DNA of 64,000 nt. Origin: Tillandsia leiboldiana. Lineage: Eukaryota; Streptophyta; Magnoliopsida; Poales; Bromeliaceae. The notes under the pieces were generated by a model. The model saw nothing but the letters and a program-made list of their open reading frames with translations, did no database searches and was not told the origin of the DNA. The stretch covers positions 24,468,438-24,532,437 of the forward strand of contig CM055073.1 in the NCBI GenBank assembly GCA_029204045.2, given 5' to 3'. A program made the position numbers and the translations under genes. Shown piece after piece: positions 26,195 through 35,665 of the stretch. Position 1 is the first letter of the stretch; each line of letters opens with the position of its first letter.

Positions 26195-26522
26195 CACGTG
26201 TCCCCGAACAGGCAATAGCGAGCGCGGCCAACCGCGTCGCGCCACGTGTCCTCCTGCTCTGCCGCCGAACGCGGAGTCAACTCCTCGGGATTCGTGCCCA
26301 CGTGCGCCCGGCCGCGCCCACGTCGCGCCCACGTGCGCGGCCGAGCCGCCCACGGCCCCGTGTCGGGCCCGCATCCCGAGGCACCAGCTGCCAGCTGCGT
26401 GGACCGCGCGCTCGAGCACCAGCCAATGCCATCACGCCACGTGTTCCGCTCCGGTCCACCGTGCACCCGCGATACTCTATGGACCGCGCCTGCCGCGCCG
26501 GCCAATCGGGAGGCGCCACGTG
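26195..26522 (-). promoter_or_regulatory. G-box cluster (six CACGTG) in U3 of LTR 5
   Basis: CACGTG at 26195, 26243, 26299, 26330, 26438 and 26517, all upstream of the TATA box at 26060. Confidence 0.62.
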
Positions 26523-26922
26523 GCCCGCGCCCGGTGCACGACTCCCGCGGTGGACCGACCGGCCTCTCCTCGGCCCGCCGCCGCGCTCCGCCGTCCGCCG
26601 CCGCCGCCGGCGCAACTCCGGCCGCCGGAACAGTAACCCCACGCCTCGAAATCCGTGTCGGGTCATCCGAGCTCCGAAAAATACAAGTAAATAGTCCATT
26701 TTGAGCGTTTTCGCGCGCTGAATCCAAATCCGCTGTCCGATTTGCCAAATTCCACTTCTAAAATTTCTCAAAAATTCCCGGGAAAGCAAACTTGATCCGT
26801 TTTTCATGCCGAGTCCAAATCTTGGGTCCAATATGCGCGGAAACACCTCTAACACCCAACATGGGTCTCCGGAAGCCGCAGATCCAACAGTAATCCAAAC
26901 GTGGGAATTTCGGGTCCTCACA

Positions 26923-27345
26923 CACACCCGCCGTGGTGACTTTTCCCCAGGGACCTCAACTCCAGTTCCTGTTGCTCCAGTTGCTGATCCTGCTGATCAA
27001 GGTAAGGGAGTCGCGAGCTAGATCCCTACTAGTCTTCTTCCAGTGAGAGCAGATGTACCCTTTTGGTGATGTACTAGTACTGTCAGTGATTTTGGGATGT
27101 ATCGTGTACTTTTTACTTTTGAGAGTTTAGTTTTTGGAGAGACTTATGCATTGTGAGGACGTGGCATGTACTATTTGAAGAGTTGTATATATTTATTTTG
27201 ATAGTTTACTTTTCATCTCTAATATTTGTATAACTATAGTATCATTCTTTTGCAGGTTTGACGCTTTGTCTATACGGGGCTTCCCGTATGGACGGCGGAT
27301 CTGTTGGTGGGCCCGGGTCGCAGTTTCGATCCCGGGGCGTGACGA
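26923..27345 (+). mobile_element. 3' end of the 5' LTR of gypsy relic A (plus strand)
   Basis: About 420 bp that align with the reverse complement of the left end of the solo LTR at 40542: the same words around CAGGGACCTC, GATCAAGGTAAGGGAGTC, GGTTTGACGC and the terminal GATCCCGGGGCGTGACG. It is therefore the R-U5 end of a related gypsy LTR in the opposite orientation to the array. The upstream part of this LTR has been displaced by the array insertion and lies outside the window. The expected PBS just after 27345 is not recognisable. Confidence 0.82.
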
Positions 27346-27450
27346 TGTCCCTCAAGAGCTTTTACTTAATTGGGTAATGGTTGGTTGATTTATTTTGGAG
27401 TCTAGTCGTAGGCTTCGACTGGTTTACTTACATTGTTGTATGCAGTGAGC

Positions 27451-28080
27451 ATGGCACCTCGAGGATGACTGCGAAAGAATCCTCTATCGACTCAGGCTGA
27501 GCCGAGTGATCTACATGAGCTGCGGGATCAAGTGGCTGCGTTCCTTAATGTGGTCTAGCAGTAGAGAAAGACTTCTCAATGACAAGAGGAAGCCCTGCAG
27601 CAATAGGGGGAGCAAATTCAGAGGCTCCATGATACATTCCTACTGCAAACGGGAGCTGCACAACTAGCTCGGGGACCCACGGGACCACCTTCCACTAGGG
27701 CTACTCGAGAGGCACCTCGGAGGATGGGGTATGAGGCATCGGCAGCTCAGTATGAAGCTCAAAGGGCAAAATAGGATCGAGTAATGGAGAGTCTTGCTAA
27801 CTTCTAGAAGTTCAACCCGCATGTGTTCAGTTGCGAAGGCAGGGACCCGATGGTCATCGAGTCGTGGTTTGAGAACCTTCTTATTTTGAATGAACAGTTG
27901 TATGAGAACCTTCTGATTTTGAGTCGAGATTAGGTCTCTCTAGCCGTCCTTTTCCTGGATAAAATGGCTCATCGATGGTGGAAGGCCGAGAAGAGCAAGC
28001 GTGACCGAGCGACCTCACCCCTTCCAACCTGGGAGGAGTTTCGGGGGATGACATTTTCAACCTACTTCCCCAACAGTGCC
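27451..28080 (+). pseudogene. gag: Relic A gag, N-terminal part (gypsy)
   Basis: A start codon at 27451 opens a MAPRG-type gypsy gag. The frame can be followed with several in-frame stops through a glutamine-rich leader to a recognisable retrotransposon gag domain near 27840-28080 (RDPMVIESWFENLL, then SLAVLFLDKMAHRWW, then TWEEFRGM). The last gag codons before the break read TYFPNSA; the solo LTR begins at the next base and gag continues at 31740. Dead by multiple stops (for example near 27468, 27558, 27932). Confidence 0.8.
28076..28080. repeat. Target-site duplication GTGCC (left)
   Basis: GTGCC precedes TGTCACGCC at 28081 and recurs at 31740-31744 after ...TTATTACA. Removing the insertion and one copy restores the gag reading across the site. 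Confidence 0.9.
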
Positions 28081-31000
28081 TGTCACGCCCCGGGAGACAT
28101 TTTAAAGCGGAAACAGCCAAATTTTGGAACCATTTTTTTTTTTTTGATCTCCCGCTCTGACACGTGCGCAGACCCGCCACACATACAAGATCTCTCTGTA
28201 TAAATGGATAGAGTCTCCCCTGTATATGCACGGCGTCCCCATGTACAATATACATGTTCAAACATTACACATCAACCACATTCACCATTTGGTTTACAAA
28301 TAATAGAGTATGAACTTTAAAAACACCATTATATTATTTTCATAAAGCGGCACACACCCAACGCATCAAAATTTTTGAAAGGGTAAATCCAGGAGGTTTA
28401 AAAATAGTGCCCACACGACACTCCGTTTTCTAAAGCTGTTTTCGCAAATCCTTTTTATATTTGAAAACCCCGCGTCCACACGACGCATGCATAGAAATAT
28501 AAACTGAGAACACAATTTCAAGAGTATGCGTAGCAAACAAACACAAAGTCGTCTCAACGTTCGCAATACCAATATCCACATCCACATGCAAGTTAACTCA
28601 CCATAAAGGAAATAACCAACGAAAAAAGGAAGAAGAAGAGAAACCTGACAGAGGATACTATGTCTCGCTACGTAGCGTCCTCATCACCGTCCTGATCACT
28701 ACCCTCGACTGAACCAATCACGCAGTGGGAGTCGGTAACATAACCCATGATTGTATAAAACATAACAACTAAAATCATAGTGTAAGCAAAATACTATAGT
28801 AGCAAAAGAACACCAGACCATATCTCAAAGGTATACTCCGTGTTGCTACAAAAAAATATCCCACAAATGTAAAACCACATCACGGTCATCCGACATGCCG
28901 CCATGTCAGTCTATCGATCTCAGAAGCTGTCATATCCCGCTCAGTAAACTGGTGCAAAATAACCCCCCACTGCAAAACCGCAGCATCGCAAATAACCGCA
29001 AGGGGTCCTATACGCACGAAATCACGTAGAGATCACTGGTCAATCATACCACATCTCAGAAAAAGTACACCCATACGGTGGCCAAACCGCTGGTGTGCGT
29101 GAAAGCGCCATGAGCATGACAATCACATATCCATGTATGAAACTCTCTTGCGACAGTCAGTCGCCCAAGTGATGTATAGAGGAAACCGACCCACCGATCG
29201 AATAAGATACTAACAAGAATCTAGCCCAAAATGTCCTTTGTTCTATCATCATATGACATATATTGTTTAATTACCGAAAAGTGCACCTTCCCTGCTTATG
29301 CCGCCCAATGGTCGGATAAGCTATACCAAGTCCGTGTTCAGTGCACACCCTTCGATAAAAAAATGTATCATACTATACTATGTCATCACAATAACCGTGA
29401 CCGACAACCATCCTGCTGACACATACTAGTCATGAGGAGATAATAATAAAAAAAGCAAGGTCAGATGTTACCGTTTTTCTCGTGTTTTCGACTTCGGATC
29501 GGAATACCCACCTCTACTAGAAAGTCAACCTGAGTACGTGACTCCTCCACGAACTCTTGTAAATCACTCGGACCTACCCATGGTCCACAAATAACAAATT
29601 TCTAGTTTTTACGTTAGTCGGCAATTTAGTGGTCCCAACCATCGTGCCGAAGTTCCCTTTGTTCTGATTTACCGGAACCCCCTCCTAATTTTTGAATAGT
29701 CGCATCGATCACTGTACAGATCGTAGACATGCCTCGAACAACTATACCGTTGTTCGGATAGGGACAAACTGCCCACCAAGTCTCTGACCGCGATAATCAT
29801 TTATCTGGAGGTCAAACCATATACACCCACAACAAGTCTCATTACCTAAAATCATACAACATATTGAATTATACAACAAGAGGTTCTAAGGGTGTACCCA
29901 CCTCAATCGGAGATAATCAACCGCACACGTGACCCATCGAAGCCTTCAAAATCTCATCCGGACCTAACCAGAGTCCAAAATAAAATAGTAAATAATTTTA
30001 CCCCAAACGGCAAATTCAGTGGTCCCGACCACTGTGCCGAAAATCCCTTTTGTTCCGAATTGTTAGAACCGCCTCTGGTATCCGAACCGTCGCACCGATC
30101 GCTTTACCAATAAGAGATAAGCTCCGAACGACTCCACCGTCGCTCGAATGTGGACAAACAGTCCACCGGATTCTTTACAACGAGAACGAACATCTGGAGG
30201 GTGAGATTCCATAAAAAAAATACCCCTAACACTTTTCGATAGGAAAAATTGCGTGAAAACACTAAAATACAAAAAAAAAAAAGAATTTTACAAATGTACC
30301 GTGAGCAACAGACGACACCCAGACGATGAAAGAAAAAACCGGGCCCAAAAGCGATACTCTGCTGTCCCAAAACTGCGAACTGATGGAACCCAGCGTCGCA
30401 AAAATTGTCCCCCAACGTGAACCGACCGTCGACGAGCCCCCGAACAAGAAACCGGGTCTCTACCATTGCCCTGACGAAGTTCGCAGCGAAAAACGATTAA
30501 GCGAAAAACCAAGTGACGGAACAACAAACCAACTCCGTTAACGAAGAACCCAGCCAAAACCCAACGGCAGCAGTAGCACAATCAAGCCGCTCGGGCGGCG
30601 CGCGGCACATGGGCACAAACTGCGCATGGCACAAAGGCACGGGCCGCGCGGCCTAGCCACGTGCGATGCGGCTGCGATGCCTAGCAGTAGCGCGCGGGCT
30701 GCTGCGGGCGTGCGGGCGGCGCGCGTTCTGCTGCAGGCGCGCAGGCGGCGCACGGGCAGTGGCCTGGCTGGGTGCGGCCCCGGCCTACGCCTGGCGGCGT
30801 GCATGCGATAGCGTGCCCGGCAGCGCGCATGCGACAGCGGCGCGGCTAGGGCATCCCGGCGGAAACTCCGACAAGCGATTCCGCCAAGAACCTCCGCCAA
30901 CCTCCTTTCCGCTCCAACGGTAAACACGAGGAAACGAAAGAGAACACAAGAAACGACGAAACGAAGGAAACGAACACCAACCTTGCTCCGACGGGGAAGA

Positions 31001-31739
31001 CGGTGCGACTCCGATCTCCGACGACGATGGTGTTTTCGGTTCCAGTCTCCGGTGATGGCGACGTTTTTGATTTCGGTCTCCGGCACACACAACGATGAGG
31101 AAAAAGAATCCAATCTTTTAAAAATCTTTTTGGAAAAAATAACAGAAATTAGGGTTTTCTCTTTTCTTTTTTTTGTACGTATGAAATGTCCAAAACCCTT
31201 GATATCTATAAAGATTTCCACCGATCGTTCCTCGATAAGCATGCCAAACTTTCAAAATGTCCCATAACCGCTAGCATGGATTTCGATGCACCATTAAGCC
31301 TTAGCGGGTGTTGAAATTTCCAAAACTTACCTTTTCGAACCCGCTAACTTAAAAACATCCTACCGGAAGATCCGTAAGTCGGATTTTTCAATCTGATCGC
31401 ACCGTCGTTCTTCATTTAACGAGCTCTACAACGTGACGACCTTCCCACCCGAAGATCCTACCCAAAGACCAGACTGAACAACTACAAAGAAAAACTCGGT
31501 CACCTGTCAAAGCCTTTTTTTCCCACGATTTTCGGTGCGACCCGCACCCCGAATTTAAAAATGGGTTTGGCCAAACCCTTAAGCCATAATTCACCAAAAA
31601 TCCGGTGAAAGCCATTCCAAGGATTAGATCCTCAAATAGCCAATAACAACATCCTCTTTAAATTTTGAAAAGGACCAAATTATTCCAATAACCGAAAATT
31701 TACTACAATTCCAAAAATTCAAAAGTTGCTGTTATTACA
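28081..31739 (-). mobile_element. Solo LTR S1 inserted in relic A gag
   Basis: A 3659-bp sequence bounded by TG...CA (minus: TGTAATAACAGC to ...CCGGGGCGTGACA) and a perfect 5-bp TSD. It contains no PBS, PPT or coding domain, so it is a solo LTR formed by LTR-LTR recombination. Its terminal 250 bp resemble LTR B at 33215 (shared words after the TGTCACGCCCCG terminus, such as CCGCCACACATACAA and GGATAGAGT), so the two belong to one family. A GC-rich block at about 30590-30870 is the likely U3 promoter region. Apparent ORFs (for example 30538-31242 minus) lie in this block and have no family motifs. Confidence 0.9.
29505..30205. repeat. Diverged 390-bp tandem duplication within S1
   Basis: Two consecutive segments share ordered words: TACCCACCTC, TCGGACCTA/CCGGACCTAAC, CAGTGGTCCC(A/G)ACCA, GTGCCGAA, ACAAAC(T/A)G(C/T)CCACC and ATCTGGAGG. 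The offset is 390 bp (GGTCCC at 29631 and 30021). They are clearly older than the insertion because they have diverged substantially. Confidence 0.7.
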
Positions 31740-32250
31740 GTGCCAAACAGCAGATGGAGGAGACTTTCAAGAATCTGGGACAAGAGAGCTGTGCGGTGTA
31801 GGAATACGAACAGGAGTTTTTTCACATCGTGTGCTGCCTTCGATTGTTCGAAGTGAGGAGGATAAGGCTCGTTGTTATGAGCGAGGCCTCCGCCCGAGCA
31901 TCTTCTTCAAGGTCCAACTGCTCAACATTTTGAACTTTTGGGAGATCGTGGATTGCGTGAGGTTAGTCGAGCGGGGGGAGGCAGTCATGCGTCAAGACCG
32001 TGAGATGTTTGAGATAGGGAAGGAGAAAGACAAGCGGCTATAGCTGAGTTGGGGTCAGTCGAGTGGCAAGTGACCTCCTAAATCTTCGCACTAGTAGTCC
32101 CAGTCTGGAGGATCCCACCATTCTCAGTCCTCAGAGTGGTGTGTAATCTGTGGTAAGGGCCATCGAGCGTACCACTGTGAATAGTGCGCGGGCCGGTGCT
32201 TCAGATGTGGTCGGTCGGGCCACATGGCAGCCGATTGTCATTGAGGAGCT
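31740..32250 (+). pseudogene. gag: Relic A gag, C-terminal part with zinc knuckle
   Basis: Gag resumes right after the TSD: KQQMEETFKNLGQESCAV, a stop, then EYEQEFFHIV, the conserved end of the gypsy gag domain, then EEDKARCYERGLRPSIFF and a lysine-rich linker. Near 32150-32240 follow a degenerate cysteine cluster and a good CCHC knuckle (CFRCGRSGHMAADC, spacing CX2CX4HX4C). Stops at about 31797 and 32041 and a frame change at about 31815 show it is inactive. CCHC knuckles bind the element RNA in the particle. Confidence 0.82.
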
Positions 32251-32265
32251 CTACCAGCATCATCA

Positions 32266-32630
32266 TTGGCTTATGTTCCTATGGCGCTGAGGCAGTATTC
32301 GGGTGGGTCATCTGCGGCTTCATCGACTGGGCGGCCTACGACATTGAGACAATTGAAGGGCTCGCGACAAGCACCGAGTGGATGGGTATTTGCCACTCAG
32401 TTGGAAGAGGAGGAACCCACAACAGGCGATGTGGTGGGAGGTACTGTTCTCTTACATGGTATTAGATGTAAAGCTTTGCTTGACACAGGGGCATCACATT
32501 CCTTCATAAATAGAGTGTTTGCTTCGACCCATGAGGTTAGTATAGTAGAAACAAGTGATTTTAAGAAGGTACAAGTCCCTGACCATATATGCCTTCTACA
32601 TCATTGAGCTCTGCCCCGCCTGCCCGGTAC
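32266..32630 (+). pseudogene. Relic A aspartic protease remnant
   Basis: The translation from 32266 contains TVLLHGIRCKALLDTGASHS, the canonical gypsy protease active-site region (DTGA) with the preceding beta-strand, near residues 60-83. It terminates at 32605, short of the RT linker; the next frame restarts at 32678. This protease would process the Gag-Pol polyprotein. Broken. Confidence 0.82.
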
Positions 32631-32677
32631 ATATCAACAATTATATCATACCAGTGGATCTTTTGGTGTTGAAGTGA

Positions 32678-33214
32678 TTGGAGGAATTTGACATTCTGTT
32701 GGGGATGGATTGGCTCACTTTGTACTATGCTTCAATCAAGTGTGATAGCCGAACCATCGTCTTTCGAGAGCCGGAACAGAAGGAGTTTGTCTACCGAGAA
32801 CAGAAGAGTACGCTTTTTGCCATAACGATCTCCCAAACAAGAGCTAGAAAATTGATCAACAGCGGAGGTGCGGCATACTTAGCCATGGTGGTATTGGAGC
32901 GAGCAAAACTACCGATACTTGAGAATATCCCTATAGTCCGAGAGTACTTGGATATTTTTTCGAAGAAGTTATCGAGTATTCCACCGAGCCGAGAGATCGA
33001 GGTCGTGATCAATGTGATTCCCAGAAAAGTGCTAATCTCGAAGGCGCCTTACCAAATGGCACTTGCAAAATTGAAGGAGCTCAAGGTCCATTTGGAGGAT
33101 TTGATGGACAAGGGCTTCGTCAGACCAAGTATCTCGCCCTTGGGAGCCCCGATATTATTTATGAAGAAAAAGGATGGATCTCTTCGGTTGTGCGTGGACT
33201 ACTGAGAGTTCTAT
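32678..33214 (+). pseudogene. Relic A pol: protease-RT linker and RT N-terminus, cut by LTR B
   Basis: The frame begins EEFDILLGMDWLTLYYASI, the ILGMDWL motif that ends gypsy protease, then a linker, then IPPSREIEVVINV and ISKAPYQMA, then the RT finger motif KGFVRPSISPLGAP(I)LF(M)KKKDGS and LRLCVDY. It stops at 33205 just where RT would continue (YRELN-like), and LTR B starts at 33215. The palm catalytic YIDD-type motif is not in the window. Confidence 0.85.
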
Positions 33215-33903
33215 TGTCACGCCCCGAGAGCAATTTGAAATCTAAATTTTTAGAAAAATCTTGATTTGCAAAAGATTTTTTTTTTTAACCCCACTCCGGG
33301 CACGTGTAAAGACCTGCCACACATACAAATTCTCTCTATACAAACGGATAGAGTATCCCCTGTAAATGCACGGCGTGGACACTTTACAAAGTACAACCAT
33401 CAACCACAGAAAGGAGTTCTATGAAATAATAAAGTAAAGTGTGGAAATAAACTCTATATCCAAACATTTAAAAACGGCGCACACTCGGCGCATATGTTTT
33501 TGAAAGGATAAATCCATAATGTTTTAAAAGTCCGCGTCTACTCGACACACTATTTTGAAAAACCATTTTTAACAAAACACTTTTTTTGTAATCTACGTCC
33601 ACACGACGCACTATTTATTCATCATGAAAACCAGAATATTCAAATGTTTAAACAAAATCATTCCAACATTCACAGATTATTTAACCATAAGGCCACATGT
33701 AACTAGTACGACCACATAAAGGAAATAGTAGCTGAAAGGAAATAAAATAGTAACCAAAAGCAATGGGTCCAATAGCTCGCTACGTGGCGTCCTCACGTAC
33801 GTCCCGTTTCCCACTCCCACTAGGTCTTGTAAAAACAGTGTGGTGAGAAACACGAACTAAATCATGTTTTCTCAGTGTGTACAACGCACCGACAAGGACA
33901 AGC
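33215..33903 (-). mobile_element. LTR B, left segment
   Basis: This begins TGTCACGCCCCGAGAGC, the same terminus as S1, and aligns with the first roughly 700 bp of S1 (PBS-proximal end in minus orientation). It is inserted in relic A RT with candidate TSD TCTAT at its left (33210-33214); the other side is not in the window. A purine/pyrimidine-rich stretch at about 33278 and the GCACACTCGGCGCA-type words recall S1. Interrupted at 33904 by the TRIM T. Confidence 0.8.
33899..33903. repeat. Target-site duplication CAAGC (left) of TRIM T
   Basis: CAAGC at 33899-33903 recurs at 34430-34434. B sequence runs through the site when T is removed (…GTGTACAACGCACC… then …CCGTACTCACTGAGC). Confidence 0.78.
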
Positions 33904-33998
33904 TGTAACGACCCGACCCACTAGCAATAATAACTCGTTGGGCCCAAACCACAGCCCAAAATGCTTAAGCCCAGTTATTATTACTAGTGTCCAAGTCT

Positions 33999-34041
33999 CA
34001 TATAAACCCAATCACAAATCCATCCACATCCGATGTGGGAC
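33999..34041 (-). promoter_or_regulatory. U6-snRNA-type promoter signature in TRIM T
   Basis: On the minus strand GTCCCACATCG (34041-34031) is followed after exactly 24 bases by TTTATATGA (from 34006). Plant snRNA genes use an upstream sequence element RTCCCACATCG and a TATA-like box; a spacing of about 24 bp goes with RNA polymerase III (U6), about 34 bp with polymerase II. The predicted start lies about 30 bp downstream, inside the adjoining LTR copy. Whether it is active is unknown. Confidence 0.55.
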
Positions 34042-34157
34042 TATTGGGGGCGTCAAACAAGCCCAAGATCACCAGGCGATGTGAGACTCGTCTCGCTAGC
34101 CCTGTCATCTAGACCCAGGCTCAGCCGAGACTCATCACACACTTCCGGCTGGTTATT

Positions 34158-34170
34158 GGCTCCGATACCA
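34158..34170 (-). promoter_or_regulatory. Primer-binding site facing left from the central LTR of T
   Basis: The minus strand reads TGGTATCGGAGCC, two bases from the LTR end at 34173; one mismatch to the initiator tRNA-Met complement. Confidence 0.75.
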
Positions 34171-34275
34171 AATGTAACGACCCGACCCACTAGCAATAAT
34201 AACTCGTTGGGCCCAAACCACAGCCCAAAATGCTTAAGCCCAGTTATTATTGCTAGTGGGCCGGGTCGTTACATT

Positions 34276-34288
34276 TGGTATCAGAGCC
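34276..34288 (+). promoter_or_regulatory. Primer-binding site facing right from the central LTR of T
   Basis: TGGTATCAGAGCC, two bases after the LTR end at 34273; perfect match to the initiator tRNA-Met complement. Confidence 0.78.
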
Positions 34289-34429
34289 AGGTAGTGCGTA
34301 GGTGCTGTCTAAGGTCAGCTAGGGTGACCGTTTTGCATTCAAGTCCAACAGGTATCAAAATTTGCATAAATATCATTTCGTTATTACTGTTTTAGCTTGT
34401 TCTAAAGATCCGGGAATCCAAATGTGACA

Positions 34430-35587
34430 CAAGCCGTACTCACTGAGCAACACGATGGATAAGGAAATAAAGTATGATGATAATAACAACCAGCAAGAAC
34501 TTTTTTCTCTGCTCACAAGGTTCTCCAAGACAAACATGCATCCAAACAACAAACAAAGATAATATACATAAAAAAAAACCATCTTTCACCCTCAGCCGAC
34601 AATAACAAAGCTCAGATAATCCTAAAAAATCCAAACTCCAAAACTGATGCTTACCTCACCAGACTGTTGAAACAACTCAACTTCACCAATTTTCTCTCTA
34701 GGGAAATTCTCCTCTACACTCTCTGCTATCTCATAAGCTCCAGTGTGCAGGAAAAGTCACAAAAATTGAACTCTCTGTGGCTACAAGACTAAGGTGATGC
34801 TCTCAGCTTCTTCTCTTGCTTCTCTACTTCATTCTCTTGCTTCTTTACTTCTTTCTCTCTAGCTATATACTCCACCTATGAAGAAATGGACGAAGGAGGA
34901 GATGGACTAGATAAGTACACAATGCCTGAACACTCATAGAATGGAGAGAGCACCCACGTGTTACAAGCAGCTTAGTCAGTTCCTCCATCGAGTCAAGTAA
35001 ATTGCAGAACAAACCGGATTACTAACCTGTCCACGCAGGAAAATCCGCATTTCAGGCACCCTCGACCAAGCCCCGGGCGCCCAAAACTTCGTAGCTACAG
35101 TATTCACGGGCACTCCCCGGCCACCCGCTTCGCTACAATACATCGCCTGAATCCTCGGAACAGTATAGTCTTTCTAGCGCTGCCTCGCGGGCGTCCGCTC
35201 TAAGTGCCCAGTGCTACAGTAGTGCACCCGAAACCAACTAACTCCACAATCAGCTAAGTCATGCACAAATCTCGAGGAAATTCCAGCCATCCAACTTCAG
35301 GATTGCTACAATAACTTTCGGGTGTCCCTCAGCAAAGATCCGCAAATATATAACAATTTTCGGGCGTCCGAAAAATCTTTAGGGCGCCCGAAAACTCTGG
35401 AACTTCAGTTTTCAGCTATTTGCAATCCTGAGTCCATATTCGTGAGATTTTCGCACAAAACGACACTCGCTTGATCTGAGTATCCACATATACATCGGCT
35501 AGCTCAAATACAACACCCAAAAAGTTACAAAGCTTCGATACTCTATATATATAACCTTCAAGGTCCGTACGTACCATAGGTCGAGGG
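34430..35587 (-). mobile_element. LTR B, right segment with U3 repeats
   Basis: LTR B resumes after TRIM T and continues into its U3. The region 35062-35395 holds several diverged copies of a module combining GGGCGCCC or GGGCGTCC with GCTACAGT/GCTACAAT (35075, 35203-35215, 35308, 35361, 35382). A TA-rich stretch (CTATATATATAACC) lies at about 35542. No coding motif is seen. It ends where the LTR of element C begins (35588); the rest of B is not in the window. Confidence 0.65.
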
Positions 35588-35665
35588 TGTGGACCTGGGC
35601 TGCAAAATTCCCACCCTAAAGAAAGGGTCCAGACTTTTCTGCTGAGCACTGTGGAACTAACGTTC

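Larger units (their letters stand above)
22819..26922 (-). mobile_element. LTR 5, right-hand terminal LTR of the array (complete)
   Basis: A complete 4104-bp LTR, TG...CA in element orientation. It is the outermost 5' LTR of the array: its right edge (...CCTCACA at 26922) is followed not by a PPT but by unrelated sequence of the older element A. The candidate target-site base run after it is CACAC (26923-26927); the matching left flank lies outside the window. TATA box at 26060, G-boxes at 26195-26522, minisatellite at 24109. Confidence 0.94.
33904..34429. mobile_element. Composite TRIM T with palindromic LTR
   Basis: A 526-bp insertion with 5-bp TSD. It contains a left LTR copy (33904-33989, lacking its last 15 bases), a 183-bp internal part on the minus strand, a complete 101-bp LTR (34173-34273), and a right arm (34274-34429) ending TGTGACA. 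The LTR termini are inverted repeats of about 31 bp: TGTAACGACCCG...TAATAAC and its complement with one mismatch. Primer-binding sites flank the central LTR on both sides, facing outward. The internal part shares blocks with the Cassandra element at 49471 (GAGTCTCGGCTGAGCC; TCTCACATCGCCTGGTG). No coding capacity. Confidence 0.75.

Noticed and set aside
28128..28147. Long T-run in S1 as a Pol III terminator or SINE tail
   Set aside because: No A/B box or SINE head next to it and it is on the inside of an LTR with proven ends; a simple homopolymer.
30538..31242. 234-aa minus-strand ORF in solo LTR S1
   Set aside because: GC-rich U3-type sequence with alanine/arginine-rich translation and no recognisable domain.
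34373..34634. Small hydrophobic minus-strand ORFs near TRIM T
   Set aside because: They cross the T/B boundary at the TSD and are AT-rich chance ORFs.
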